Assembly (NCBI GenBank): GCA_026004015.1
Contig: BPIH01000002.1
Span: 1 to 64,000, forward strand
Origin: Chloroflexota bacterium
Lineage (GTDB): Bacteria > Chloroflexota > Limnocylindria > Limnocylindrales > CSP1-4
Length of the DNA stretch: 64,000 bases
Reading direction: 5' to 3'
Shown piece after piece: positions 28,693 to 37,598 of the stretch (positions within the stretch are counted from its first letter, which is position 1; each line of letters starts with the position of its first letter). The notes beneath the pieces were generated by a model. That model was not told the DNA's origin. It saw only the letters and a program-made list of their open reading frames with translations, and did no database searches. The position numbers and the translations under genes were made by a program.

Positions 28693-29868
28693 ATGAGCCC
28701 GCGACGGGTCCTCGCCGTCACCCGCCGGATCGTCGACCTCTTCCGGCACGACCACCGGAGCCTCGCCCTCGTCGTCGTGGCGCCCCTCGTCGTGACCGCC
28801 CTGCTCGGCTGGGTCGTCCGGGGCTCGGAATCGGGAACCGTCCGCCTCCTCGTCGTCGATGCCGACACGGGGCCGGCCGGCGCTCAGCTCGTCGCCGCCA
28901 TCGAGGGCGCTGCAGTCGGGACCTCGGTGGAGGTCGTCGAGGGCGGATCCGACCCGGCCGCCGTCGACGACCGCCTGGCCGACGGCGACGCCGACGTCGC
29001 CCTCGTCGTCCCCGACGACTTCTCGGCGGCCCTCCTCGCCGGCCAGGGACCGACCCTCCGGCTCGTCACGGCCGGGGTCGATCCGGCCGGGGAGGGCGGC
29101 GCGGCCGGAGCGGTCGTGGAGCTTCTCGGGCGGTCCCTCCGGACGCTCCTTCCCGACGGGGTCGGGTCGCGCCTCCCGAACCTCGAGCGCTCGACGATCT
29201 ATCTCCCCGTCGACGCCGACGCCCTCGACGCCATCGCGCCCGTCTTCCTCGGCTACTTCGCCTACTTCTTCGTCTTCATCCTGACCGGGATCAGCTTCCT
29301 CCGGGAGCGACTCGGGGGGACGCTGGAGCGGCTCCTGGCGACCCCGGTGACGCGGGCCGAGATCGTCGCCGGCTACAGCCTCGGCTTCGGGATCTTCGCC
29401 ACCCTCCAGGTCGTCCTCCTGACGGGCTTCGTCCTCCTCCACTGGGAGATCCCGGCGCTCGGTCCCATCCCGGCCTTCGTCGTCGGCCTCGACGTCCCGA
29501 GCGCCGGGAGTCCGATCCTCGCCTTCGTCCTCGCCCTCGCCCTCGCCGTCGGCGCCGTCAGCCTCGGGATCTTTCTGTCGACCTTCGCCCGGACCGAGTT
29601 CCAGATCCTCCAGTTCATCCCCATCGTCATCGTCCCCCAGGGTCTCCTCGGCGGCATCTTCTGGCCCATCGACCGGCTGCCCGACCTCCTCCGCCCGATC
29701 GCCCAGCTCTTGCCCCTGACGTACGCCGTCGAGGGGCTCCGGGCGGTCATGATCCGGGGTGCCGGGCTCGACGACCCGGTCGTCCTCCGGGACCTGGCGA
29801 TCCTCGTCGCCGTCGCTCTCCTCTTCGTCGCCCTCGCCGCCCGGACGATCCGACGGGAGATCGCCTGA
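28693..29868 (+). CDS. ABC-2 type transporter permease
   Basis: Multiple TM segments; FLRERLGGTLERLLATPVTRAEIVAGYSLGFGIFATLQ; QFIPIVIVPQGLLGGIFWPI. Confidence 0.93.
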   Translation: MSPRRVLAVTRRIVDLFRHDHRSLALVVVAPLVVTALLGWVVRGSESGTVRLLVVDADTGPAGAQLVAAIEGAAVGTSVEVVEGGSDPAAVDDRLADGDADVALVVPDDFSAALLAGQGPTLRLVTAGVDPAGEGGAAGAVVELLGRSLRTLLPDGVGSRLPNLERSTIYLPVDADALDAIAPVFLGYFAYFFVFILTGISFLRERLGGTLERLLATPVTRAEIVAGYSLGFGIFATLQVVLLTGFVLLHWEIPALGPIPAFVVGLDVPSAGSPILAFVLALALAVGAVSLGIFLSTFARTEFQILQFIPIVIVPQGLLGGIFWPIDRLPDLLRPIAQLLPLTYAVEGLRAVMIRGAGLDDPVVLRDLAILVAVALLFVALAARTIRREIA

Positions 29869-29979
29869 CCCTGGCCGGCGGTCGGGCCGACCGGCGACCG
29901 ACCGGCTGGCCTGCGTGGCCCCAGCTCCCGGCCCCTCGCGCGGCCCCAACTCGCCTCGGCCCCGGGTATCCTGGCCGGC

Positions 29980-31560
29980 GTGGCTCGAAGCGGCTCGCCC
30001 CCCGACACGGCGACGGGGCTCGTCGTCGCCCTCGACGGGCCGGCTTCGTCGGGCAAGAGCACCGTCGGCGAGGCGGCCGCCCGCGCCCTCGGGTACCGCT
30101 TCTGCGACACCGGGCTCCTCTACCGGGCCCTCGCCTGGCTCGCCCTGGAGCGCGGCGTTCCCCTCGACGACGACGAGCGGCTCGTCGCCCTCGTGCCCGA
30201 GCTCGAGCTCGCCGACGACGGCGGCGGTCGCTTCCGGCGGGTTCGAGTCGGCGGCCGGGACGTCACCGACCTCGTTCGGGGCGAGCGGGTCGACCGGGTC
30301 GTGAGCGAGGTGGCTCGCCGCCCGGCGGTCCGGGCCGCCCTCCTCGAGCGGCAGCGTGCGCTCGCCGCCCCCGGTCGGATCATCATGGCCGGCCGGGACA
30401 TCGGGACCGTCGTCCTTCCCGACGCCGATCTCAAGCTCTACCTCGACGCCTCCGTGGAGGAGCGGGCCCGGCGTCGCGCGGCGGAGCGGGGGATCGCTCC
30501 GGACGATCCGGAGGCGGCCGCCATCCTCGCCGACCTCCGGCGACGGGACGCCATCGACAGCGGGCGGGCGGTGGCTCCCCTCCGGATCGCCGCCGACGCG
30601 ACGGTCATCACGACCGACGGCCGCCGCTTCGAGGAGACGGTCGCCGCCGTCGTGGCGGCCATCCGGGCGGCCGAGGCGCGACGGCGAGCCGCCCGACCGC
30701 GACGGCGAGCCGCCGAACCGCCCGCCGGCGACCGGGGCCCCCGTCGCCGACGCCGGAGCCCGAGCCGGCGACCCGCCCGCGACCCCGCCCGCCCCGGCCA
30801 CCTGACGCTCCTCATCCGGCTCGGCGCCTTCGGTGCCCGGCTCCTCGCCCGCCTCCTGGCCCGGGTGACCGTCGAGGGCGACCTCGCCGGCCTGCCCCGC
30901 CAGGGCCCCCTCGTCCTTGCCGCCAACCACCTCTCGAACCTCGACGGGGTCGTCATCGGCGGCTGGCTCACTCCCGCCCTCGGGCGACGGATCCACTGGC
31001 TGGCGAAGAAGGAGATGCTCGCCTGGCCCATCGCCGGGCGGCTCCTGGCGATGAGCTCCTTCCACGCCGTCGACCGGGGGACCGGCGACGTCGAGGCCTT
31101 CCGGACCGCCCAGCGGATCCTCGAAGCGGGCAACGTCCTCTTCGTCTTTCCCGAGGGGACGCGGAGCCGGACCGGTGCCCTGGGCCGGGCCCACGACGGC
31201 CTCGCCGCCCTCGCCCTGCGGACCGACCCGCCGATCGTCCCCCTCGCCGTCTTCGGGACCGAGCGGGTCTGGCCCCGCGGCCGCTTCCCGCGGCCCGGTG
31301 GCCGGGTCGTCCTCCGGGTCGGGACGCCCTTCCGTCTCAGCGAGCTCGGCCTGCCCGGGGTCGGCGACCGGCGCCTCGCCAAGGTGGCGGCGACGGAGGC
31401 GATCATGGCCCGCATCGGAGCGCTCCTGCCCGAGGCCTACCGGGGCGTCTACGCCGCCGCGGTCGCCGCCCTCGAAGCGGGGCAGGGGAGGGGACCGGCG
31501 CCGAGCCCGACCGATCCCGACGGGGGCGCCGGCGGGATTTCGACGGCCGGCGTGCGATAA
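29980..31560 (+). CDS. cytidylate kinase - PlsC (1-acyl-G3P acyltransferase) fusion
   Basis: CMK: VVALDGPASSGKSTVGEAAARALGYRFCDTGLLYRAL, GRDIGTVVLPDADLKLYLDA; PlsC: VLAANHLSNLDGVVIGGWL, FVFPEGTRSRTG; single frame with Arg/Pro-rich linker. Confidence 0.9.
   Translation: MARSGSPPDTATGLVVALDGPASSGKSTVGEAAARALGYRFCDTGLLYRALAWLALERGVPLDDDERLVALVPELELADDGGGRFRRVRVGGRDVTDLVRGERVDRVVSEVARRPAVRAALLERQRALAAPGRIIMAGRDIGTVVLPDADLKLYLDASVEERARRRAAERGIAPDDPEAAAILADLRRRDAIDSGRAVAPLRIAADATVITTDGRRFEETVAAVVAAIRAAEARRRAARPRRRAAEPPAGDRGPRRRRRSPSRRPARDPARPGHLTLLIRLGAFGARLLARLLARVTVEGDLAGLPRQGPLVLAANHLSNLDGVVIGGWLTPALGRRIHWLAKKEMLAWPIAGRLLAMSSFHAVDRGTGDVEAFRTAQRILEAGNVLFVFPEGTRSRTGALGRAHDGLAALALRTDPPIVPLAVFGTERVWPRGRFPRPGGRVVLRVGTPFRLSELGLPGVGDRRLAKVAATEAIMARIGALLPEAYRGVYAAAVAALEAGQGRGPAPSPTDPDGGAGGISTAGVR
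30678..30719 (+). repeat. 21-bp x2 in-frame tandem repeat in the CMK-PlsC linker
   Basis: gcgacggcgagccgcccgacc / gcgacggcgagccgccgaacc. Confidence 0.75.
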
Positions 31561-31568
31561 TCCGGCCC

Positions 31569-32561
31569 ATGGGCACGGTGACGGCCATCAAGATCGCCCG
31601 ACGGACCGGCTTCTGCTACGGCGTTCGGGAGGCCATCGACAAGGCGAAGGAGGCGCAGGCCGCCGGGAAGCGGACCCACACCCTCGGCCACGTCGTCCAC
31701 AACGAGGGCGTCATCGCCGGGCTCGCCGCCCTCGGCGTCCGGAAGGTTGAGAGCCTCGACGAAGTCGAAGAGGGGACGACGGTCGTCATCCGGGCCCACG
31801 GCGTCCGGCCCGAGGTCATCGCCCGGGCCGAAGCGCGCGGCCTCGAGGTCATCGACGGGACCTGTACCTGGGTCATCCAGGAGCAGCGAGCTCTGGCCGA
31901 GCTCGTCGCCGAGGGCTACACGATCGTCATCCTCGGCACGCCGTCGCACCCCGAGGTCATCGGGCTCCTCGGCTTCGCCCCCGACGCCATCGTCGTCGAC
32001 GAGGAGGAGGAGTGGGAGGCGAAGATCCCCCGCAAGAAGCGGATGGCTCTCCTCTCCCAGAGCACCCAGCCGCCCTGGAAGTTCGAGAAGCTCGCCGCCT
32101 TCCTCGTCTCCCGGGCCCACGAGCTCAAGGTCGTCAACACCGTCTGCCCGGTCACCATCCGCCGCCAGGAGGACACCCTCGAGACCGCCCGTCAGGTCGA
32201 CGTCATGGTCGTCGTCGGCGGCCGCCGGAGCGCGAACACCCGGGAGCTGACCCGGCTCTGCGAGATGGTCGGGACGCCGGTGCTCCAGATCGAATCGGTC
32301 GCCGAGCTCACCGACCCGGCCGTCTTCGACGGTGCCCGGATCGTCGGGGTGAGCGGCGGGACGTCGACCCCGATCGAGGACCTCCGCGACGTCGCCCGCC
32401 GGGTCTGCGAGCTGGCCGGCACGCCCGAGGTCGCCGCCCGGGCCGAGGAGCTCGCCGCCGCCGCCCTCGCCGAAGCAGCGACCCCCGCCGGTCGGACGAC
32501 GTCGCTGCCGCACCTGCCGAGTCTGGCGACTGCGGTCGGCGGCGCCCGAGCCGCGGGGTGA
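31569..32561 (+). CDS. ispH: 4-hydroxy-3-methylbut-2-enyl diphosphate reductase
   Basis: TGFCYGVREAIDKAKEA, HVVHNEGVIAGLAALGV, VNTVCPVTIRRQEDT, SGGTSTPIEDLRDV. Confidence 0.96.
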   Translation: MGTVTAIKIARRTGFCYGVREAIDKAKEAQAAGKRTHTLGHVVHNEGVIAGLAALGVRKVESLDEVEEGTTVVIRAHGVRPEVIARAEARGLEVIDGTCTWVIQEQRALAELVAEGYTIVILGTPSHPEVIGLLGFAPDAIVVDEEEEWEAKIPRKKRMALLSQSTQPPWKFEKLAAFLVSRAHELKVVNTVCPVTIRRQEDTLETARQVDVMVVVGGRRSANTRELTRLCEMVGTPVLQIESVAELTDPAVFDGARIVGVSGGTSTPIEDLRDVARRVCELAGTPEVAARAEELAAAALAEAATPAGRTTSLPHLPSLATAVGGARAAG

Positions 32562-34108
32562 GCGGCCCCGGCCGGTCGGGGCCGACGGGTCGCCGGGTCG
32601 AGGGGCTGCCCGTCGTCGCCATCGTCGGCCGACCGAACGTCGGCAAGAGCACGCTCTTCAACCGGATCGTCGGCACGCGGCTCGCCATCGTCGAGGACCG
32701 GGCGCGAACGACCCGCGACCGCCTCTACGCGACGGCCGAGTGGAACGGACGCCGGTTCGTGGTCGTCGACACCGGCGGCCTCGAGATCGAGCCCGGGGAC
32801 GTCATCGAGGCGAAGGTCCAGGAGCAGGCGCGGCTCGCCATCGCCGAAGCCGACGTCATCGTCTTCGTCGTCGACGCTGCCGCGGGCCCGACTCCGGGCG
32901 ACCTCGAGGCGGCCGAACTCCTCCGGCGGGCGACGGCTCCCGTCATCGTCGCCGCCAACAAGGCCGACAACCTCCGCCGCGAGCTCGAAGCGGCCGAGTT
33001 CCACGGCTTCGGCTGGACCGAGGTCCATCCGATTTCGGCCCTCCACGGCCGATCCGTCGCCGATCTCCTCGACGCTGTCGTCGCCGCCCTGCCGCCGCCG
33101 ACGGAGGCCGAGCTCGCCGAACGGGAGCGCGAGGCGCGGGCAGCCGAGGCCGCCTGGCCGGCGACCGAGGACGCCGGAGCGCCCGGCGACGCCGGTCCGC
33201 CCGAGTCGGCGGGTGCCACAGCCGAGTGGACGGGCGCCGCAGCCGAGTGGGCAGTTGCGGCAGGCGAGCCGGCGGCCATCGCCATCGTCGGCCGACCGAA
33301 CGTCGGCAAGTCGAGCCTCCTGAACGCCCTCCTCGGCGAGGAGCGGGCGATCGTCTCGGAGGTGCCCGGCACGACCCGCGATGCCATCGATACCCGGCTC
33401 CGCTGGGGCGAGAGCGAGATCATCCTCATCGACACGGCCGGCATCCGCCGCCGGGGCCGGGTCGCCTCGGCGGCGCCGGCCGAGCGCTACTCCGTCCTCC
33501 GCGCCCTCCGAGCCATCGATCGGGCCGACGTCGCCGTCCTCGTCGTCGACGCAACGGAGGGTCTCACCGCCCAGGATGCCCACATCGCCGGCTATGTCGT
33601 CGAGGCCGGGCGGGGGCTCGTCATCGCCCTGAACAAGTGGGATCTGGTTGAGAAGACTCCGCGCACCTTCGACGAGGCCGTCGCCGCCATCCGGCGGGCG
33701 GCCCCGTTCCTCGAGCTGGCGCCGGTCGTCTCCATCAGCGCCCGGGATCGCCTTCGGGTCGGCCGCGTCCTCGAGCTCGCCCTCGACGTCTGGGGCGCTC
33801 GCCGACGCCGCGTCTCGACGGGGGAGCTGAACCGGCTCGTGGCGACGGCCGTCGAACGCCAGCCGCCGCCCCTCGTCCACGGCCGGCGACCGAAGATCCG
33901 CTACGCGACCCAGGTCGCCGTCGCCCCGCCGACCTTCGTCTTCTTCGGCGTCGACGTCGCCGACCTCCACTTCAGCTACCGCCGCTACCTCGAGAACCGG
34001 CTCCGCGACGCCTACGGTTTCATCGGGACCCCGATCCGGCTCGTCTTCCGGGATCGGGCCGAGCGGCCGGCGGGCCCGGAGGCCCGTCGCCTCGCCCGGC
34101 GGCGCTGA
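32558..34108 (+). CDS. der: ribosome biogenesis GTPase Der (EngA)
   Basis: Two G domains: VAIVGRPNVGKSTLFNRIVG and IAIVGRPNVGKSSLLNALLG; KH-like C-terminus. Confidence 0.96.
   Translation: MSGPGRSGPTGRRVEGLPVVAIVGRPNVGKSTLFNRIVGTRLAIVEDRARTTRDRLYATAEWNGRRFVVVDTGGLEIEPGDVIEAKVQEQARLAIAEADVIVFVVDAAAGPTPGDLEAAELLRRATAPVIVAANKADNLRRELEAAEFHGFGWTEVHPISALHGRSVADLLDAVVAALPPPTEAELAEREREARAAEAAWPATEDAGAPGDAGPPESAGATAEWTGAAAEWAVAAGEPAAIAIVGRPNVGKSSLLNALLGEERAIVSEVPGTTRDAIDTRLRWGESEIILIDTAGIRRRGRVASAAPAERYSVLRALRAIDRADVAVLVVDATEGLTAQDAHIAGYVVEAGRGLVIALNKWDLVEKTPRTFDEAVAAIRRAAPFLELAPVVSISARDRLRVGRVLELALDVWGARRRRVSTGELNRLVATAVERQPPPLVHGRRPKIRYATQVAVAPPTFVFFGVDVADLHFSYRRYLENRLRDAYGFIGTPIRLVFRDRAERPAGPEARRLARRR
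33215..33256 (+). repeat. 21-bp x2 in-frame tandem repeat in the Der interdomain linker
   Basis: gccacagccgagtggacgggc / gccgcagccgagtgggcagtt. Confidence 0.65.
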
Positions 34109-34194
34109 GGAGCCCGGGCTTTCGTCGGTCGACGCGCCCGGGACGGGTCGGATTTTGTATCCCTCCTTGGCCCGACATCGTCTTCTTCGTGGGA

Positions 34195-34210
34195 GTGGTC
34201 GAGCGACCAC
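34195..34210 (+). promoter_or_regulatory. hairpin upstream of the DUF2892-like gene
   Basis: GTGGTC-GAGC-GACCAC, about 14 nt before SD AAGGAGG. Confidence 0.3.
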
Positions 34211-34233
34211 CCCGAGTTCCTCGAAGGAGGTCG

Positions 34234-34449
34234 ATGATGATGTCGTGCAACGTCGGAACCGCTGATCGGATCGTTCGCCTCGTCCTGGCTGCCCTCCTCC
34301 TCGCCGCGGCGGCGAGCGGCAGCCTCGTCGACTGGGCGGCGGTGGGCGCCGTCTTCGTGGCGGTCGTCCTCGGCCTGACGGCGATCCTCCGCTTCTGCCC
34401 GCTCTATGCCCTTCTCCGGATCCGGACCTGCCCGGCCGAAGCCCGCTGA
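34234..34449 (+). CDS. DUF2892-like small membrane protein
   Basis: MMMSCNVGTADRIVRLVLAALLLAAAASG...VVLGLTAILRFCPLYALLRIRTC. Confidence 0.85.
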   Translation: MMMSCNVGTADRIVRLVLAALLLAAAASGSLVDWAAVGAVFVAVVLGLTAILRFCPLYALLRIRTCPAEAR

Positions 34450-34459
34450 TCCCGTCCGG

Positions 34460-35344
34460 GTGGGTAGGCGCGACGGCGGCGAGGCGTCTCGTGCCGCCCC
34501 TCCGTCGCGGCTCGGCGCCGGTTCCGGCGGCGATCCCGGCCGCGACCTGGCCGACCGCCTCGTCGCCGAGCTACCGGGCCTCGTCGCCATCGCCCGCACC
34601 CTCGTCCGTGACCCCGATCTGGCGGCCGATCTCGCCCAGGAAACGGTCGTCTCCGCCTGGCAGCGGCAGGACCAGCTCCGGGATCCCGGGTCGCTTCGGC
34701 CTTGGCTGCGGCGGATCCTCCTCAACCGGGTCGTCGATGCCGCCCGCGCGAGCCGCCCGGTCCTCGACGTCGCCGCCGTCGAGGAGGAGTGGCGCGACGA
34801 CCGCTTCACCGTCGATCCCGAGCTCGTCGTCGAGCGGGCGGAGCTCCGGGACGAGCTCGAAGACGCCCTCGCTCGAATTCCGGCCATCTACCGGATCCCG
34901 GTCGTCCTCCACGATGCGCACGGCTGGTCGGCGGCGGAGGTCGCCCGCGCCCTCGGGATCGGCGAGCCGACGGCGAAGCAGCGGCTCCGCAGGGGCCGGA
35001 TGATGCTCGTCAGCGCCCTCGCCGCCGACGACGCGAAGCGGCGGGCGAGCCTCGCCCAGCCGATGCGCTGCTGGCAGGCCCGGCGGGCGGTGTCGGCCTA
35101 CCTCGATGGCGAGCTGGGGCCGGAGACGGTCGTTGCCGTCGAGGCGCACCTGGCGACCTGCCCGACGTGCCCGCCCCTCTACGCTGCCCTCGTCGGGGTC
35201 CGAGCGAGAATGGGCGCCCTCCGTGACCCGGACAGCGTCGTCGACGAGGCGACCGCGGCCCGGATCGCGGCCCGGATCGGGGCCCCGGTCCCGCGGCGGC
35301 GGGGTCGACCACCCGTCGGCCGGCGGAGCCGAAGCCGACCCTGA
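34460..35344 (+). CDS. ECF sigma factor with C-terminal anti-sigma zinc-finger (ZAS) domain
   Basis: Region 2: ADLAQETVVSAWQRQDQLRDPGSLRPWLRRILLNRVVDAAR; region 4: IPVVLHDAHGWSAAEVARALGIGEPTAKQRLRRGR; ZAS: CWQARRAVSAYLDGELGPETVVAVEAHLATCPTC (HX3CX2C); start uncertain. Confidence 0.85.
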   Translation: MGRRDGGEASRAAPPSRLGAGSGGDPGRDLADRLVAELPGLVAIARTLVRDPDLAADLAQETVVSAWQRQDQLRDPGSLRPWLRRILLNRVVDAARASRPVLDVAAVEEEWRDDRFTVDPELVVERAELRDELEDALARIPAIYRIPVVLHDAHGWSAAEVARALGIGEPTAKQRLRRGRMMLVSALAADDAKRRASLAQPMRCWQARRAVSAYLDGELGPETVVAVEAHLATCPTCPPLYAALVGVRARMGALRDPDSVVDEATAARIAARIGAPVPRRRGRPPVGRRSRSRP

Positions 35345-35442
35345 CCCGCGGCGGCCCGGTCAGCCCGTCGGGCGGCCGCGCAGCCGGGCTGCCCGAGCGT
35401 TCGCGTCGTTCGCTCGCCGCGACCCCAGCGCGGACCCGTTCC

Positions 35443-35551
35443 GTCCTCGGGCCACGTGGGCACCGTCTCACCTCGCCAAGGCGCTCTGGCTCGCGGGCTG
35501 CTCGTCGGCCGGGTCCCTCCTCCGGCCACGTTGGACATCTTCTCATGAGGT
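35443..35551 (+). repeat. pair of diverged ~30-bp direct repeats in a noncoding region
   Basis: gtcctcgggccacgtgggcaccgtctcacc and cctccggccacgttggacatcttctcatg, about 75 bp apart. Confidence 0.55.
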
Positions 35552-36043
35552 GCGCGGTATCGGGCCCGAACCGGGCCGGAGACGCGGACGAGAGGCCGGA
35601 GCGGGATGGCAGCGAGCGTGGCCGAGCGTGGCCGACCCGGCTCGACGGATGGCGTCGATCCGCCTCGGGCCTCCGAGCCGGACAGACGCTCATGGCGCGA
35701 GCGGTAGTCCGGAACACGTCCCCGCACCCGCCCCCGACCGCCGTCGGGACGGCCCCTCGTCGCTCCGCCTGAGCGTGGACCGGGCCGTCTGCCCGTCGTG
35801 GAGGGTGCCACCAGGCCCGACGACCGCGGAGAGCGCGCGCCTCGCGAGAACATGACCAGGTTCGGGTGAGCCTGCGGGTGGGCGCGGGATCGGAGCGAGC
35901 CCGGCCGCGCGAGCGGAGCCGGCCGGGGCGTGCGCTCCACCCGGGCAGCTGGGTCGGGGGAGGCGTGGCGCCCTCGCGGCCCGGCGCCCGCTCGCCTTCC
36001 GTCCGCGGTCGCGAGCGACGGCCGTGGTAGACTCGCCGGCCGT

Positions 36044-36120
36044 CGGGGCGTGGCGCAGCCTGGTAGCGCACCTGAATGGGGTTCAGGAGGTCGAGCGTTC
36101 AAATCGCTCCGCCCCGACCA
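36044..36120 (+). tRNA. tRNA-Pro (anticodon GGG), CCA encoded
   Basis: CGGGGCG acceptor, CCTGA-ATGGGGT-TCAGG anticodon arm, GTTCAAATC T-loop, CGCCCCG-A-CCA. Confidence 0.95.
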
Positions 36121-37464
36121 CCGGCGCGCGCGGACTCCGACCGACCGTGCGTCCTCATCCGGGGCGTTGTACCCCAATCCGTACCCCGGTTCGAGCCGAC
36201 CCGGCCATCGCGGATCACTCGAGCGCCCGGAGCTGGTCGCGCGAGGCAGTCGTCGCAGAGGCCGTGGCTGAAGCGCGCCGGCGAGCGCTCCGCGAGGAAC
36301 CGCTCCACGCTCGTCCAGCGCCCTCCTCGTCCCGGATCCGCTTGCAGCTGGCGCAGATCGGGAGGATGCCCTCGAGGTGGCGGATCCGGGCGTTCGCGGC
36401 GCCGAGCGAGGCGATCGTGGCGGCCAACGCCCGCCCGGAGATTCCGAGCCGGGCGAAGACGAGGACGGTGAGGGCCCCGGCCCCGAGGCTCGCCACGACG
36501 GGTCGACGGTCCTCGCCCGCCGCCCACCGGACGGCGGCGAGGGCGGGCGCGGTGAGGGCGGCGACGAGGAGCCCGGTGAAGCGCCGCCGGCCGATGGCCA
36601 CGCCGAGCGGCGGCACCGGATGCTCGACGAGGAGCGAGGGGTGGTTCGCCGCCGCGGCGAGGAGGACGTAGCCGGTCAGCCAGAGGGCGTCGAGGATCCC
36701 ACCCTGTACGTGTCGGTCGAGCACCTGGGCGGCGTAGACGTGTCGGCGACGAGGAAGGAGGCCGATGGCGCCGAGGGCGAGGCCGAGGCTCACCGAGCGG
36801 GCCCGGGCTTCGATGAGGAGTCCGGCGAGGAGCCCGACGTAGAGGACGTCGACGCGGGTACGCCATCGCGAGGCCCGTCGCGAGGGGGTCGTCGCCCTGA
36901 CCGACGGCCGGCTCGATGGCGAGGACCCAGAGGACGAGGGCGCCGGCGAGGGTCAGGATCGCCGCGTCGACGAAGCCCGCCGGGGTCGGCCGTCGACCGT
37001 AGAGACGGGCGATGGCGAGGACGAGGATCCCGTACCCGGTCAGGTACGCGACGTCGGCCGCGGAGGGGAAGGGCACGCCGCCGGACCAGGCGATGGCGGT
37101 GTACGTCGCGTCGCCGAGCCCGATGGCCGCCAGGCCCGCGGCAAGGCCGAGGACCGAGGCCGGGACCCGCCGCCGGAGCTGTAGCCAGGGGATCGGCGGC
37201 CGCGCCGGCGGCGCCGAGCGTGGTCGCGACGTACCCGAGGTCGCGGGCCTCGGCCGCGAGGAGCGAGACGAGGACGACGGCGACGAGGCCCGTTGCGAGC
37301 ACGAGCCAGGCCTGGCGCCGGCCGGACGGTCGTCCGGTCGGCCGTGGGTTCGAGCTCTCGTGCCGTCCACGGCCCTCGTCGCTGATGTCGAGCCGGCGCC
37401 GTCGACGGCCCGACGGATCGCGGCCCTCGCCCTCCATCCTGCTCGACCCCGACGGGGCCGACAT
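36099..37464 (-). pseudogene. multi-TM sensor-like protein with C-terminal CASCKRIRDEEG...CDDC module, frame broken three times
   Basis: N-terminal TM (RRQAWLVLATGLVAVVLVSLLAAEARDLGYVATTLG), middle (ASVLGLAAGLAAIGLGDATYTAIAWSGGVPFPSAADVAYLTGYGILVLAIARL) and C-terminus (LEGILPICASCKRIRDEEG | RWTSVERFLAERSPARFSHGLCDDCLA) lie in different minus frames. Confidence 0.6.
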
Positions 37465-37598
37465 CCTCCAGATGCCGTAAACCGATGCCCGAATTCCGGC
37501 GCCGCTATCCTTGCCGACCGATGACCGCTCCCCTCGACGAGCCCCCTTGAGTCCCTCTTGCCGGTCTCACCCCCGCCCAAGTCGACGGCTGCGGCGAC

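Noticed and set aside
35179-36177. minus ORF with SDLNARPPEPHSGALPGCATPR peptide
   Set aside because: Classic spurious translation across the antisense of a tRNA gene (tRNA-Pro here).
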